A DNA stretch of 64,000 nt from JBKBRC01 sp046292345 (GCA_046292345.1 JBKBRC010000002.1:62001-126000), one strand, 5' to 3'; shown: positions 43,978-54,700, counted from the stretch's first letter. The notes: generated by a model not told the origin, from the sequence alone. Numbers and translations are program-made.

Positions 43978-45875
43978 TCGTCGAGGCTGCGCGGGCGGAC
44001 GTCGGTCGCCGCGGCGGGGCGGAAGACGACAGCGGTGCGGGGCGGCAGGCGGTAGCCGGCCGCGGGCGCACCGGCATCGGAGAGCACGAGCACGAGCGAG
44101 GGCACGTCCTCGAGGCGCCCCGAGGAGGCGAACACGGGCGCGAGCGGCCCGAAGGGGCCGGCGCCCTCGGGCGCGCCCCCGGGCAGGCGCACGAACTGCG
44201 CGGCGTCGGAGCGGTTGACGAGCACGACGGCGAGGTCGGCGCCGTGGGCGCGGGCGAGCGCGAGCGTCTGCGCGTCATCGTCGGCGCCGAGGATGCGCAG
44301 GTCGCCGCGGCGGAGCGCGACGCTGCCGCGGCGGAGCGCGATGAGCTCCTGATGGAACGCGAAGAGCGCCTCGTCGAAGGCGACGGGGTCGGGCGTGCGG
44401 GGCCGCCCGAGCGGATCGGCCGCCTCGTCGTCGTAGACGAGGTCGGGCCAGACCATGGGCTTGCGGTCGTCCGGGTCGTCGGCGCCCCACATGCCGGCCT
44501 CGGCGCCGTAGTAGAGCATGGGCGCCCCGGGGAGCGCGAACTGGAGCGTCGTGACGAGGCGTTGCAGCTCGCGCTCCTCGGGGCCGGGCGCACGGACGCT
44601 GTAGCGCGCGTCGTGACGGGGCGAGTTGCCGCGGTCGTAGCCGTGCCCGAGCGCGCGGTTGACGAGCATGGACGGCAGGCGGTCCGTGTCGTGCGAGTCC
44701 ATGAGGGTCAGGCGCGCGCGGGCCGAGGCAGGCGGGTAGGCGGCGGCGCGCGCGGCGAGCGCCTCGGCGTAGGCCGTCATAGGCATGCGGCCCGTGACGA
44801 GCGCCTCGTGCGTGGGGATGGCGAAGCCGTGGTAGTTGGTGGCGGCATGAAAGCCGGCCTCGCCCACGAAGGCGGTCGCGTCGGGCCAGACCTCGGCGAC
44901 GGTGTAGGCATCCGGGTTGATCTGGCGCACGAGCGCGTTCCAGTCGCGCCAGAAGCCGTGCGGGAGCTCGTCGGCGGCGTCGAGGCGCCAGCCGTCCACG
45001 CCGTCGGAGGGATCGCCGTCGCCGTCGGGGTCCATCCAGCGGCGGGTGGCGGCGAAGACGTAGGCCTTGGCATCCGGATGTAGGTCCTGGCCGTCGGCGG
45101 AGCGTGCGAAGACGGGCAGGGGCTTGAAGCCGAACCAGCCCTCCCAGTCGAAGGCGGTGCCGTCGGCGGGGTCGTCCCAGGCCGTGACGCGGTACCAGCC
45201 AGCGAAGCGCGAGGCCCGCTGCCGCGCGCGGACGTCCTCGAAGGCGAAGAAGCGCGTCCCGGTGTGGTTGAACACGCCGTCTATGATGACGCGGAGGCCG
45301 CGCGCACGCGCGTCCTGAAGCAGCTCGAGAAAGAGGCGGTCGGCGGCCGTCCAGGTCCACGTCGCCGGGTCGTCGGGCGTCTCGGCAGCGATGCGCGCGA
45401 GATCGCCCGCGGGGTCGGGGCCGAAGTAGGGATCGACGTGGTGGAAGGACGTGGCGTCGTACTTGTGCTGGCTGGCGGCGTGGAAAACGGGGTTGAGGTA
45501 GAGCGCCGTCACGCCGAGGCGCTGGAGGTACGGGAGGCGGTCGCGGAGGCCCTGGAGGTCTCCCCCGTAGCGGCGGAAGAAGGCGCCGTCCTGGTAGAAG
45601 TCGGGCCCGAGCGCGCGCTCCCAGTCGTCGCGGACGTACCAGTCGCCGGTCCAGGGCGAGAGGCGCCACGTCGCCGGGTCGAGGCGGTCCGGGAAGTCGA
45701 GCGACGAGAACGGCGGGTCGTTGGCCGGGTCGCCGTTGGCGAAGCGCTCGGGAAAGACCTGGTAGAAAACAGCGTCCTGCACCCACGCGGGCGGCGGGAC
45801 CGGCTGGGCCATGGCGGAGGGCGGCCAGTGGAGGGCAGCCAGCAGGGTAAGGACGATCGTCCGGTGGCGCTTCAT
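43974..45875 (-). CDS. Periplasmic alpha-amylase family (GH13) enzyme, neopullulanase/cyclomaltodextrinase-like
   Basis: 633 residues from the ATG at 45873-45875, with an N-terminal signal peptide and no lipobox or T9SS tail, so probably periplasmic. The GH13 barrel has the four conserved regions: DGVFNHTGTRFF, DGWRLDAADELP with the nucleophile Asp (about residue 298), TVAEVWPDA with the acid/base Glu (about 323) and LMDSHDTDRLPS (about 391). The N-terminal segment AVFYQVFPERFANGDP is typical of neopullulanase-type enzymes. It would trim imported oligosaccharides before MalE capture, and the gene overlaps malE by 4 bp. Confidence 0.9.
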   Translation of the reverse strand: MKRHRTIVLTLLAALHWPPSAMAQPVPPPAWVQDAVFYQVFPERFANGDPANDPPFSSLDFPDRLDPATWRLSPWTGDWYVRDDWERALGPDFYQDGAFFRRYGGDLQGLRDRLPYLQRLGVTALYLNPVFHAASQHKYDATSFHHVDPYFGPDPAGDLARIAAETPDDPATWTWTAADRLFLELLQDARARGLRVIIDGVFNHTGTRFFAFEDVRARQRASRFAGWYRVTAWDDPADGTAFDWEGWFGFKPLPVFARSADGQDLHPDAKAYVFAATRRWMDPDGDGDPSDGVDGWRLDAADELPHGFWRDWNALVRQINPDAYTVAEVWPDATAFVGEAGFHAATNYHGFAIPTHEALVTGRMPMTAYAEALAARAAAYPPASARARLTLMDSHDTDRLPSMLVNRALGHGYDRGNSPRHDARYSVRAPGPEERELQRLVTTLQFALPGAPMLYYGAEAGMWGADDPDDRKPMVWPDLVYDDEAADPLGRPRTPDPVAFDEALFAFHQELIALRRGSVALRRGDLRILGADDDAQTLALARAHGADLAVVLVNRSDAAQFVRLPGGAPEGAGPFGPLAPVFASSGRLEDVPSLVLVLSDAGAPAAGYRLPPRTAVVFRPAAATDVRPRSLDE

Positions 45876-45948
45876 GGCTGCCAGACGCGCGGGCCTCCGC
45901 GCCGCAGGACGACCCGCCCCTCCCCCCCGGTACGTTTCGCGGACATCG

Positions 45949-48870
45949 TCATCGGGCGACGGTGATGCGGGTGGCGGAGACGCCGCCGGCCCCGCTGAGC
46001 CGGAGCACGTAGACGCCCGCCGGCAGGCCCGACGCGTCGAAGCCGGCTTCGTGCGCACCGGCTGCGCGCGGGCCCTCGGCGAGCGTGGCCACGCGGCGGC
46101 CGAGCGCGTCGAAGGCCTCAAGGCGGACCTCGCCGGGCGCTTCGGTTGTGAAGCGGACCGTCGCGCGGCCGGCGACGGGGTTCGGGAAGACCGTCTCGAA
46201 GCGCAGCGCCGGCGGGCGCGCGGGCCCTCCCTCGGCGGAGACCGACGGGTACGGCGAGGCCGGCGCGGGTGCGATCTCGCGGCTGGTGAACAGGCGGAAC
46301 GTGCCCGGCGCGAGCGTGAGCGAGAGCCCACCGGAGGGCACGGTGACCGTCTCGCGCGAGAAGAAGTCGTACCACGTGCCGGCATCGAGCGGGAACGTAG
46401 CCGTGCGCTCGGCCAGGCCGAAGTTGCCCGCCACGACGACGCTCAGGTCCGGGTTCGAGAGCTTGATCCAGCGGTCGGCCACGCCGGCGCCGGTCTGCAT
46501 CTGCACCGTCTGCGCGCGGCGGAAGACGGGCTCGGCGCTGCGGAGATAGAGCAGCTGCCGGTACGTGTCGTAGAGGCGGCGCCGGGCAGGATCGCTGAAG
46601 TACTCCCAGCGGATGGGCTTGCGGCCGGTTCGCGCGGGGTCGCTGGCCAGGCAGTCGCCGTTACCCGAGCCTGGCTTGAGGCACTCGCCAGGCCCGCCTC
46701 CGTAGCCCAGTTCGCCGAACTGCCAGATCATCTTCGGGCCGGGCACGGTCAGGAAGAACGCTGCCGCGAGGCCCTGGCGCTCGAGCGCCGTGTTCAGGTC
46801 GCGCGTGTTGTAGGCGCCAGGGTCGGTGTTGCACGTATTGCCGCCTGCCGGCGCGTTCGAGCAGGCGCCGTAGCGGCGGTTGCGGAACATCATCCACTGC
46901 TCGTCATGGCTCTCCATGTACGTCAGCTGGCCGTGCAGCGGGTAGCCGTTATTAGGCGGGTAGGCGCGCGCAAACGACGACTGCGTGTTCAGGTAGCCCA
47001 TCGTGGCCTCGTTGTAGGCCCCGTTCATGTTGCTCCAGAGCGTCATGCCGGGGCGGCCCTGCGCGCGGCCGTGGTTGGCCAGCACGCGCTCCTCGGACGC
47101 GTCGGCGAAGTGTTCAAGGATGACATACGCGTTCGGGTCGACCTCCCAGATGCGGTCGGCCATGCGCGTCAGGATGTCGATGCGGGCCTGGTTGTAGGCC
47201 GAGAAGTTGGCGTCGGTACAGACACCGCCGCCGCAGGTCTGCGTGAAGCCCTTCGAGAGGTCGAAGCGGTAGCCATCGACGCGGTACTCCTGGAGCCACC
47301 AGGCGTTGGCGCGGTCGAGCCAGTACTGCGTGAGTGGGCTCTCGTGGTTGTTGTCGTTGAAGACGTTGAAGGGGTGGCGCGCAGCCGGGTTGACCCACGG
47401 GTTGTCCGGCGTCGGCGGCCCGAAGTCGCCTGTGTTGTAGAGCCGCACGAAGGGCGCCTGCCCGGTCTGGTGGTTGTAGACCACGTCCAGGATGACGGCC
47501 AGGCCGCGCGCGTGCGCCTCGTCCACGAGCGCCTTGAACGTCTCGGCCGGGCCGTAGTACTTGTCGACGGCGAAGTAGTGGTTGGGGTTGTAGCCCCAGC
47601 TATCGTTGCCGTCGAACTCTGCGATCGGCATCAGGCCGATGGCGTTCACGCCGAGCGTGACGAGGTAGTCGAGCGTATCGCGGAGCGTGCGGAAGTCGCT
47701 CTGCGCAACGAAGTCGCGCAGGAGGAGCTCGTAGACGACGAGGTCCTCGACGGGCGGGCGCGTCCATCCCGTCGTCTGCCACGCGTAGGGCGTGGCGCCG
47801 GGGCGGATGACCGAGACGAGCTGCGTCGTCTGCCCGACCGGGTAGGCGATCAGGCCAGGGTAGCGTGCCGGGCCGATGAAGGGGTCGTTAGGCTGGTCAA
47901 GCACCTTGGGCGCGTACGGATCGGAGACGCGGATCTGCCCGTCCACGAGGTACTGGAAGCGCACTTCCTGGCCGGCCGGCAGGCCCGTCAGCTCGATCCA
48001 CCAGCGCGTGCCGAGCGGGTCGGCAGCGTCGCGCTTGAGCAGGAACTCGTCTCGCACCTCCCAGGCGTTGAAGTCGCCGATGGCGTGGACGAACTGCTTG
48101 CCGGGCGCGCGCAGCACGAGCGTGACGCGTCCGGGGTCCCCGTCGTGGAAGTTGATGCCGTCCACGAGGCCGGCCGGGACGGGCGCCTCCTGTACGGCCG
48201 GCGGCACGACGCCCACCTGCGCCTGCGCCACACGCCCGAGAGCATCGGTCGCCTCGATGCGGAACTGCGCGCCGGGCGCCACCGGCGCCGGGAGCGCGTA
48301 GCGGAACAGGCGCGTCTGGTCGTCGAAGAACTGGAGCCCGTCGGTCCGGCGCACGCCGTTGACTTCGAAGGCGATGGCCGTCACGGGCTGCGTGCCGAAG
48401 ATGCTCGCCGAGACGGCGACGACCTGGGCCGCGCCGCGCTGCTCGCGCGCGAGTTGGAACACCATCGGGTCGCGCACCTCGACGAGCGAGTTGGCGTCCG
48501 GACCGACGGTGACCGGGTTGAGCGGGTCCGGGAACCACGAAAAGCCCGACGCGCCCGACGTGTTCGTGTGCGCCTGCACCTTGTACTGCTGGCTGCTGCC
48601 GATGGGCAGCGTGGCCGTATAGCGGTACTCGTTCAGGGCCGCCTCGAACGTCATGCGCGAGGGGTGGCCGTTGGCGATGCGCGCGCCCGGCACGCCCGGC
48701 ACGTAGGGCTGGCCCCAGTCGTTGAACTGACCGGGCAGGAACGCCTGCACGATGGGCGGCGAGGGAGCTGTCGTCAGGTCTGGCAGGAAGCGGAACGTGA
48801 CGTCGAGCGTGCCCTGGGCGGCGGCGGGGAGGGCCGCCGCGAGGGCGAGCAGAAGCGCGAGGCGACGCAT
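45949..48870 (-). CDS. Secreted GH13 amylase/pullulanase with E-set domains and T9SS sorting domain
   Basis: 973 residues with a signal peptide (LALLLALAAALPAAAQ). Two N-terminal beta domains follow, the second (about 235-320) carrying CBM48-like FVHAIGDFNAWE. The catalytic barrel shows DVVYNHQTGQAPF, YRVDGYRFDLSKGF (nucleophile Asp, about residue 533), VILEHFAD (acid/base Glu, about 580) and MESHDEQ (about 655). After a C-terminal beta domain, the last 80 residues are a T9SS type-A sorting domain (VFPNPVAGRATVRF, DALGRRVATLAEG, GVYVLRLSGAGG). It is therefore predicted to be displayed on or released from the cell surface, playing the part of SusG. An intrinsic terminator lies 18 bp upstream of its start. 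Confidence 0.92.
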   Translation of the reverse strand: MRRLALLLALAAALPAAAQGTLDVTFRFLPDLTTAPSPPIVQAFLPGQFNDWGQPYVPGVPGARIANGHPSRMTFEAALNEYRYTATLPIGSSQQYKVQAHTNTSGASGFSWFPDPLNPVTVGPDANSLVEVRDPMVFQLAREQRGAAQVVAVSASIFGTQPVTAIAFEVNGVRRTDGLQFFDDQTRLFRYALPAPVAPGAQFRIEATDALGRVAQAQVGVVPPAVQEAPVPAGLVDGINFHDGDPGRVTLVLRAPGKQFVHAIGDFNAWEVRDEFLLKRDAADPLGTRWWIELTGLPAGQEVRFQYLVDGQIRVSDPYAPKVLDQPNDPFIGPARYPGLIAYPVGQTTQLVSVIRPGATPYAWQTTGWTRPPVEDLVVYELLLRDFVAQSDFRTLRDTLDYLVTLGVNAIGLMPIAEFDGNDSWGYNPNHYFAVDKYYGPAETFKALVDEAHARGLAVILDVVYNHQTGQAPFVRLYNTGDFGPPTPDNPWVNPAARHPFNVFNDNNHESPLTQYWLDRANAWWLQEYRVDGYRFDLSKGFTQTCGGGVCTDANFSAYNQARIDILTRMADRIWEVDPNAYVILEHFADASEERVLANHGRAQGRPGMTLWSNMNGAYNEATMGYLNTQSSFARAYPPNNGYPLHGQLTYMESHDEQWMMFRNRRYGACSNAPAGGNTCNTDPGAYNTRDLNTALERQGLAAAFFLTVPGPKMIWQFGELGYGGGPGECLKPGSGNGDCLASDPARTGRKPIRWEYFSDPARRRLYDTYRQLLYLRSAEPVFRRAQTVQMQTGAGVADRWIKLSNPDLSVVVAGNFGLAERTATFPLDAGTWYDFFSRETVTVPSGGLSLTLAPGTFRLFTSREIAPAPASPYPSVSAEGGPARPPALRFETVFPNPVAGRATVRFTTEAPGEVRLEAFDALGRRVATLAEGPRAAGAHEAGFDASGLPAGVYVLRLSGAGGVSATRITVAR

Positions 48871-48887
48871 GGCAAACGAGGAGCGAG

Positions 48888-48919
48888 AAAAACGCCGGCC
48901 GCCTCTTACAGCGGCCGGC
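48888..48919 (-). terminator. Intrinsic terminator/attenuator inside the alpha-glucan run
   Basis: On the minus strand, GCCGGCCGC pairs with GCGGCCGGC (perfect 9-bp stem, 8-nt loop; plus-strand arms 48894-48902 and 48911-48919), followed by G and TTTTT. It lies after the starch-binding-like gene and 18 bp before the secreted GH13 start. Confidence 0.8.
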
Positions 48920-48968
48920 GCGAGCGGCCGGGGCAGGCCTGTCAGGACCGCGCCCCGGCCGGTTCGTC

Positions 48969-50609
48969 TTAGCGGACGACCGTCATGCGGCGCGTGGCCA
49001 CCGCGCCGCCGGCCTCGACGCGCAGCACGTAGACGCCCGCGGCCAGGCCGGCCGTGTTCATCTCGAGCGTCGTGGTGCCGGCCGGGCGCAGGCCCTCGGC
49101 GAGCGTGGCGACCGTGCGGCCCATCAGGTCTACAACCGTCACGCGTACGTCCGTCGCCTCGGCCAGTTCGAGGTCCAGGCGAGCCAGGCCTACGGCCGGG
49201 TTCGGGTAGGGGCGCCCGAGCGTGACGCCCTCGGCCATCTGCGGCAGGCCCTCGACGGAGACGTAGAAGCCGCCGCGGCGCACGACCGAGGCCGTGGCGG
49301 GCGTGACCGTGTTATCTACGACGATGTAGGGCGCGTAGATCGGGTCCGGGTTGCCGTCACCGTTGGCATCCGGGCCGCGGCGCGTGTCGAACGTGCCGTT
49401 GCTCTGGCGGATGGCGCCGAAGGGGAACGCGATCGTGTTGGCGCCCGGGTTGATGCGGAACGTGTGATTGTTGCCGAAGCCGCCCTCGTTGTCGGCGCCG
49501 TTGACGCCGAGCTTGCCCGTGAGCGCGCGCAGGGCGCCGGCCGGATACTCGAGCGTGAGCGTCCAGAGGCTGTCGTTGCCGGCCGTGAAGGCGAAGCGGG
49601 TATCCGAGCCGAGGCCGCCCGGGCCCCAGCCCTGCCAATCGGTGATGCCGCCGGAGGGTCCGCCGCCGGGCACGGACTCCCACATGGCCGGGCCGTTGAT
49701 GAACAGGCCGGTGATGTCGCTGACCGGGCCACCGGCGCCAGGCAGCGGGCCGACGTCGGCGCGGTAGTAGTAGGCCGGGCGCAGGTCCACGATGTAGGTC
49801 ACCGTGGCCGGCTCCTCAAGCACCTGCGAGAAGTCGATCAGGCCCCAGAAGCGCTCCTCGGCAAACGCCTCGAGGCGGCCGTCGCCGTCCGAGTCCGGCT
49901 CGTTGCCGGTGAGCTGGAGCGTGTAGTTGCCCCCGCCCGGCGCGTCGTTCTCCCAGGCGACGATCGCACCATCCGACTGGCTGGTCACGATGTACTTGTA
50001 CTGGAGCGTCCCGGGCGAGAGGAAATCGTCGATGTTGACGAGACCCGTGTAGACGCCGGTGATGAACGGGTCCGGATCGAGGCGGACCGGGTTGGTGCCC
50101 CAGTCGGTGAAGTTGCCGGCCACCTTCACGTCCTGCGTGTTGGGATCGAAGGCACCGCGGCTGGCCTGCACGCGCATGTCCACCGTGAAGACAACCTCAT
50201 AGTTGCGCTGCTGCGCGCTACAGACGTTCTCTACGGCCGGGCCGTTGAAGGGCACCACGGGCAGGGTCTGCGCGCCGGCCACAACGGTGTAGGTGCGGTT
50301 GGGGTCATTCTCCCACGTGATCGGGCCGCCCCCACCGACGTAGTACTTGAATTCGATCTCGCCCTCGGGGAGGGAGAACGTGCCCGTGTAGATGCCGTCC
50401 TCGTTGCCGTCGGCAAGCTGGAAGGCGCCAGTTTCCCAGCCGTTCATCGAGCCCGGCACGCGGACCGTGTTGGTGGCCGGGTTGAACTGGCACGAGGTGA
50501 TGTAGGCGTTCATGTCCACCTGGAACGTCACGTCGTTCTGGGCGACGGCGGGACCAGCCCAGAGCACGAACGCGGCCGCCGCCAGGAGGAGGCGTGTAGC
50601 GATACGCAT
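48969..50609 (-). CDS. Secreted starch-binding-like protein (SusE/SusF-type modules) with T9SS sorting domain
   Basis: 546 residues: signal peptide (AAAAFVLWAGPAVAQ), then two tandem E-set/CBM20-like modules. The first reads VRVPGSMNGWETGAFQLADG with IEFKYYVGGGG; the second VKVAGNFTDWGTNPVRLDPD with LQYKYIVTSQ. A third region (about 250-420) is uncertain. The C-terminal T9SS domain (PYPNPAVGLARLDLEL, DLMGRTVATLAEG, GVYVLRVEAGG) ends in MTVVR. The modules resemble surface starch-binding domains in which aromatic residues contact glucan. No catalytic motif is seen. It sits between PorV and the secreted amylase, consistent with surface glucan capture. Confidence 0.8.
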   Translation of the reverse strand: MRIATRLLLAAAAFVLWAGPAVAQNDVTFQVDMNAYITSCQFNPATNTVRVPGSMNGWETGAFQLADGNEDGIYTGTFSLPEGEIEFKYYVGGGGPITWENDPNRTYTVVAGAQTLPVVPFNGPAVENVCSAQQRNYEVVFTVDMRVQASRGAFDPNTQDVKVAGNFTDWGTNPVRLDPDPFITGVYTGLVNIDDFLSPGTLQYKYIVTSQSDGAIVAWENDAPGGGNYTLQLTGNEPDSDGDGRLEAFAEERFWGLIDFSQVLEEPATVTYIVDLRPAYYYRADVGPLPGAGGPVSDITGLFINGPAMWESVPGGGPSGGITDWQGWGPGGLGSDTRFAFTAGNDSLWTLTLEYPAGALRALTGKLGVNGADNEGGFGNNHTFRINPGANTIAFPFGAIRQSNGTFDTRRGPDANGDGNPDPIYAPYIVVDNTVTPATASVVRRGGFYVSVEGLPQMAEGVTLGRPYPNPAVGLARLDLELAEATDVRVTVVDLMGRTVATLAEGLRPAGTTTLEMNTAGLAAGVYVLRVEAGGAVATRRMTVVR

Positions 50610-50711
50610 GGCTATGAAGGGGTGTGTGAAGTGAGCAGAAGCCCGGAAGCCCGGGCGGGCGTGCCGGCAAAAAAGCCGGCGACCGGGCCGCGGGCACCCG
50701 GCGACGCGGCC

Positions 50712-51749
50712 TCAGAAGGTCACGCCGAAGGTGAACATCTGGGGCGTCCCGAAGGGCTCGTACTCCTGGAACACATAGTCCACACGGAGGCCGAGACGCG
50801 CGTCGAGGTCGTAGCGGAGGCCGAAGCCGGCCGCCCAGCCGCCGTCGGAGGCGACGGACGAGAACGCCTGCCGGTAGCCGGCGCGGACGTAGAGCAGGTC
50901 CCGGAAGCCGTACTCGGCGCCGAAGCTGGCACTCTGGCTGTTGTCGGAGGGGGCGAGGCCCTCGGCCGAGACGATCAGGCGCTGGTCGCCCAGGCGGAAC
51001 GCCTCGGCGGCAACGCCGACGCGGAACTCGAGTGGCATCGGCCAGGCGTTGACCTCGAGGTTGGCCGGCAGGTCGGGGTTGTTGCCCGACTGGTCCGGCG
51101 CGATGTCGATGCGGCGGCGCAGGTCGCGCCCGGCCAGGCGCATGTCCGTGCCGAAGTTGGCCATCGTCATGCCGATCGTCAGGCCGCGGAAGTCGGTCCG
51201 GTAGCGCACGCCGAGGTCGAGCGCGCCGCCCGTGGCGGACTCGTTCCAGATCTGCTGCCGCACCAGCTTGGCCGTCCCGCCGACCGTGAAGCGCTCGGTG
51301 AGCGCGCGCGCGTACGTCACGCCGACGGCCAGGTCCTGTGCGCCGTAGAGCTCGCCCGTACCGTCGGGATTCTCGATCGTCGTGACGGGCTCCTCGCCGT
51401 AGTCGAGCTGCGTCACGCTCAGCCCAAACGTGCCCAGGCCGCCCGCGTTGAACGTCGCCCCGGCGTAGTTGTGGCGCGAGCCGACGAGCCAGTTCGAGGA
51501 CGAGAAGAGGGCGCTGCCCGTGCCCGGGCGTGCCGTGGCCGAGGCGATGCCGGCCGGGTTCCAGTGGAGCGCGGCCGGGCCCTCGGCGAAGGCGACCTGC
51601 GCTCCGCCGAGCGCGTTGCCGCGCGCGTCGACGCCGAGCAGCAGGAACGGCGCCGCCGTGGAGCCGGGCTTGTCCTGCGCGGCGGCCGGCCCGGCCGGCA
51701 GAGCGGCGAGCCCGAGCAGACCGGCCAGAAGGATGGACTTGTTCATCAT
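50712..51749 (-). CDS. PorV/PorQ-family outer-membrane protein (type IX secretion associated)
   Basis: 345 residues from tandem ATG codons at 51744-51749. Signal peptide, then the UPF0164/PorV start with FLLLGVDARGNALGGAQVAFAEGPAALHWNPAGIA in the usual position (only part quoted here). Barrel strands follow throughout and the protein ends in the strand MFTFGVTF. PorV proteins form a 14-strand barrel that shuttles T9SS cargo to the sortase at the surface. Its place between three T9SS-type cargo genes suggests a dedicated paralogue for this locus rather than the housekeeping copy, which cannot be verified here. Confidence 0.85.
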   Translation of the reverse strand: MMNKSILLAGLLGLAALPAGPAAAQDKPGSTAAPFLLLGVDARGNALGGAQVAFAEGPAALHWNPAGIASATARPGTGSALFSSSNWLVGSRHNYAGATFNAGGLGTFGLSVTQLDYGEEPVTTIENPDGTGELYGAQDLAVGVTYARALTERFTVGGTAKLVRQQIWNESATGGALDLGVRYRTDFRGLTIGMTMANFGTDMRLAGRDLRRRIDIAPDQSGNNPDLPANLEVNAWPMPLEFRVGVAAEAFRLGDQRLIVSAEGLAPSDNSQSASFGAEYGFRDLLYVRAGYRQAFSSVASDGGWAAGFGLRYDLDARLGLRVDYVFQEYEPFGTPQMFTFGVTF

Positions 51750-51793
51750 CGGGGAGGATGGGCCGGGGCGTGCCCGGCCGGCGTCGGGGAGGC

Positions 51794-54700
51794 TTACTTG
51801 ATCAGGGCGAGGCGGCCGGTCCTGGTCGGCATGCCGGGCGCCTCGACGTGGTAGAAGTAGACCCCGTAGGCCGCTTCCAGATTTTCGCGTGTGCGCAGGT
51901 CCCAGGAGACCGTCCCGTCGTCGATACCGCCGTCGTGGCGCAGCTCGCGGATGAGCGCGCCGCGCACGTTGTAGATGCGCACGACGGCCTCGGCCGGCAG
52001 GTGGATGAAGTCGATGCGGCGCTCGCCGCGGCCGGACGTGACCGTCGGCGGGAGCGGGCGCTCCCACGAGGCAGCGGCCACGTACGGGTTGGGCACGACG
52101 CGGATACGGTCCATCTGCGCGCGCGCCGCGTCCTCGTCCACCTGCGCCTGCGCCGTCGAGAACGTGTAGACGTCGCGCCGGGAGAACGGCTTGCGCGTGG
52201 CGATCAGGTAGGCGTCGCCCGGCCCCGGGATGCGGCCTGAGATGGTACCGTTGGGGTTGTTCTCGATGCGGTAGAGATAGCTCGGCACGAGTTCGTTCGG
52301 GGCGCAGTCGTCTGCGGCGCGGAGGCACTCGTAGATGATCACCGCGTCCGAGCGCGCGGGCGCGTTGCCGACGGCGGGCGAGGCCGAGAAGCGGCCGTCG
52401 TTGCCGTCGTTGGCCAGGAAGACGAAGCGCGTGGGCCGGTTGAGCGTGCGGTTGAAGACCGTCACGTTGGTCTGGCGCGAGACGGCCTGCGGGCCGGTCG
52501 AGCCGAGACGGAAGCCGCCGAGCGAGGGCGAGTCGAGCGCTTCGCCGAAGCGGATCTCGTAGTCGAAGGGCAGCACGCGGCCGGAGAGCTGCCAGACGGG
52601 CACGTTGGCCACCTGCACCGAGGCCGGCGCCAGGCCCGAGCCCGTCAGGTAGCGCGAAGCGTCGCGGTCGATACGGGCGACGTCGTTGTTGAAGGCGAGC
52701 CGTAGCCCGTCTACGATCACCGACGAGGCCTGCGAGAGCGCCGCCGCGCCCACCTGCTGGTCTCCGCGGAAGAGGAAGAAGCTGTCGGCCGCGACGAGGT
52801 CGTCGTCGAAGCGGACGGTGTAGACGGTGCCCTGCTGGAACAGGCGCGGGTCGAGGGCCTCGGTGAAGACCTGGCCCGTGGCGCCGCCGGCGGTCTGCTG
52901 CAGGCTCTCGATGCGCCCGGCGCGGAAGCCGGCCACCGGCGCGTTCGGGATCACCTCGACGACGTTGGAGCCCGTCACGACGGTTCCGTCCTCGCGCACC
53001 GAGACCGGGATGTCGTTCTCGGCCGGGTAGAAGTCCGGGCTGCCGCGGTCGTAGGCCGTGACGGCGTAGTAGTAGCGCTGGCCGTTGCGCACGTCCGTAT
53101 CGACGAACGAGTAGCGCAGGCCGGTGTCGTCGCCGAGGTTGAACGGCACGCCGCGCGTGCGCGGGTCAGCCGAGACATAGACGCCACGGACGCCGTTGAT
53201 GCGGTCGAACTGCGCGATCGGGACGCGGAAGGCGGGGTTGCCGTTCACGTCGGTCACGAACTGCGCGTCGCGGAAGAACGGATCGGTGGACTTGTAGATG
53301 CGGTAGCCCTCGAAGTCGTCGCCCAGGATGGGGTCGCGCGAGAGCTCGGCGCGCGCGTCCCAGTAGAGCGTCACCCGGCCGTCTCCGGGCACGGCGCGGA
53401 GCGTGGGCCGGTCGGGCGGACGCGCGAACTGGTAGTTGCGGTCGTAGATCTCCTGGATCGTGCGCGTGTTGTTGGTGATGTCCTGCAGGTCCTGCCCGAA
53501 CACGAGCGCGAGCGTGAAGCGGAGCGTCTCGCCGGGCGCGAGGCGGAAGTAGCCCGAGCCGAAGACGAAGTCGCCGTCGATGCCGCCGGCGGACTGCTGC
53601 GCGTCGAGCTCCTCGTTGGTCGTGAAGAAGCCCGGCGTCATGCCCTCCCAGACGCGGCTGGGGTTGTTGAGCGGGAAGGCGTTCGAGGGGGCGAAGTAGA
53701 AGAACGACGTCAGGCCGACCTGGTCGGTCTCGTTCACGTCGAGCAGGCCGAAGTTGGGCTCGCCCTGGTCCGGGCGGCCGTTGCCCTCGCCGGGGGCGCC
53801 GGTGCCGGGCACGCCGTCGGTGCCCACGTCGTCGCGCGTCGGGTCCCAGTCGCCGTCGTTGTCGATCCCGTCGAACGGCGACTCGTCGATCATCAGGTTG
53901 AGCAGGCCGTGGCGGGCCGAGTCGGCGCGCGTGGGCGTGCGGCCGCGCACGTCGCGCGCGAAGCCGACGTAGTTGCGGTAGCGCAGCGCCGGCAGCGTGA
54001 TGACCTCGCCCGTGAAGGCCTGCGCGCGGCGCTCGAAGTGGAGCGTGATGTCCTCGTCGATGAGGCCGTTGAGGTTCTCGTCGATGCCGTTCTTCTCGGT
54101 CACGATGACCGGCGGCAGGTTCGGGTTCTGGCCCTGGATGGGGATCTGCGTCTCCTGGAGCACGTCGCCGGCGCGCACGGTGTAGGTGCGGCCCTGGCTC
54201 TGCACCGTGATCGGCGAGCCGTCGGCGGGCACGTAGGCGTACGAGCGCTGGAACGTGACCGGGTCGATGAGCACGAGCGGGTCGCCGGCGGCGAGCACGC
54301 GCGGGGCGAAGTCGGCCGCGGTGAAGATGTTGCCCTCACCGGCGAGCGCGAGCGGCACGAACGGGCGGCCGTCGATGTCGCGGCCGGCGGGCTGGAGCGG
54401 GTCGCCGTCGCCGTCGTCGTCGATGCCGTTGAAGGGGTTCCCGGGCGACTCGAGGAAGCCGTAGCCGACGTAGCCGACCGGCTGACCGCGGTTGCCGCGG
54501 TTGTCGAAGTCCCAGGAGTAGACGATGCGGTTGGCCTGGTCGAAGAACGCGAGGTCGTCCTCGGAGTCGCCGTCGCCGCCCGAGAGCGTGCCCACGGTCA
54601 GGCCGACGGCGACGCGGTCGTAGGTGGTCGTGGAGGAGTTGGTGACCTCGTAGAGCCAGAAGATGGCGTCCTGGGCGAGGAACTGGCTCCACTGGAGGGC

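Noticed and set aside
50640..50700. Terminator hairpin between the starch-binding-like gene and PorV
   Set aside because: GCCGGC-AAAAAA-GCCGGC has its A/T run in the loop and no T-tract after the stem, so it is not a convincing terminator.
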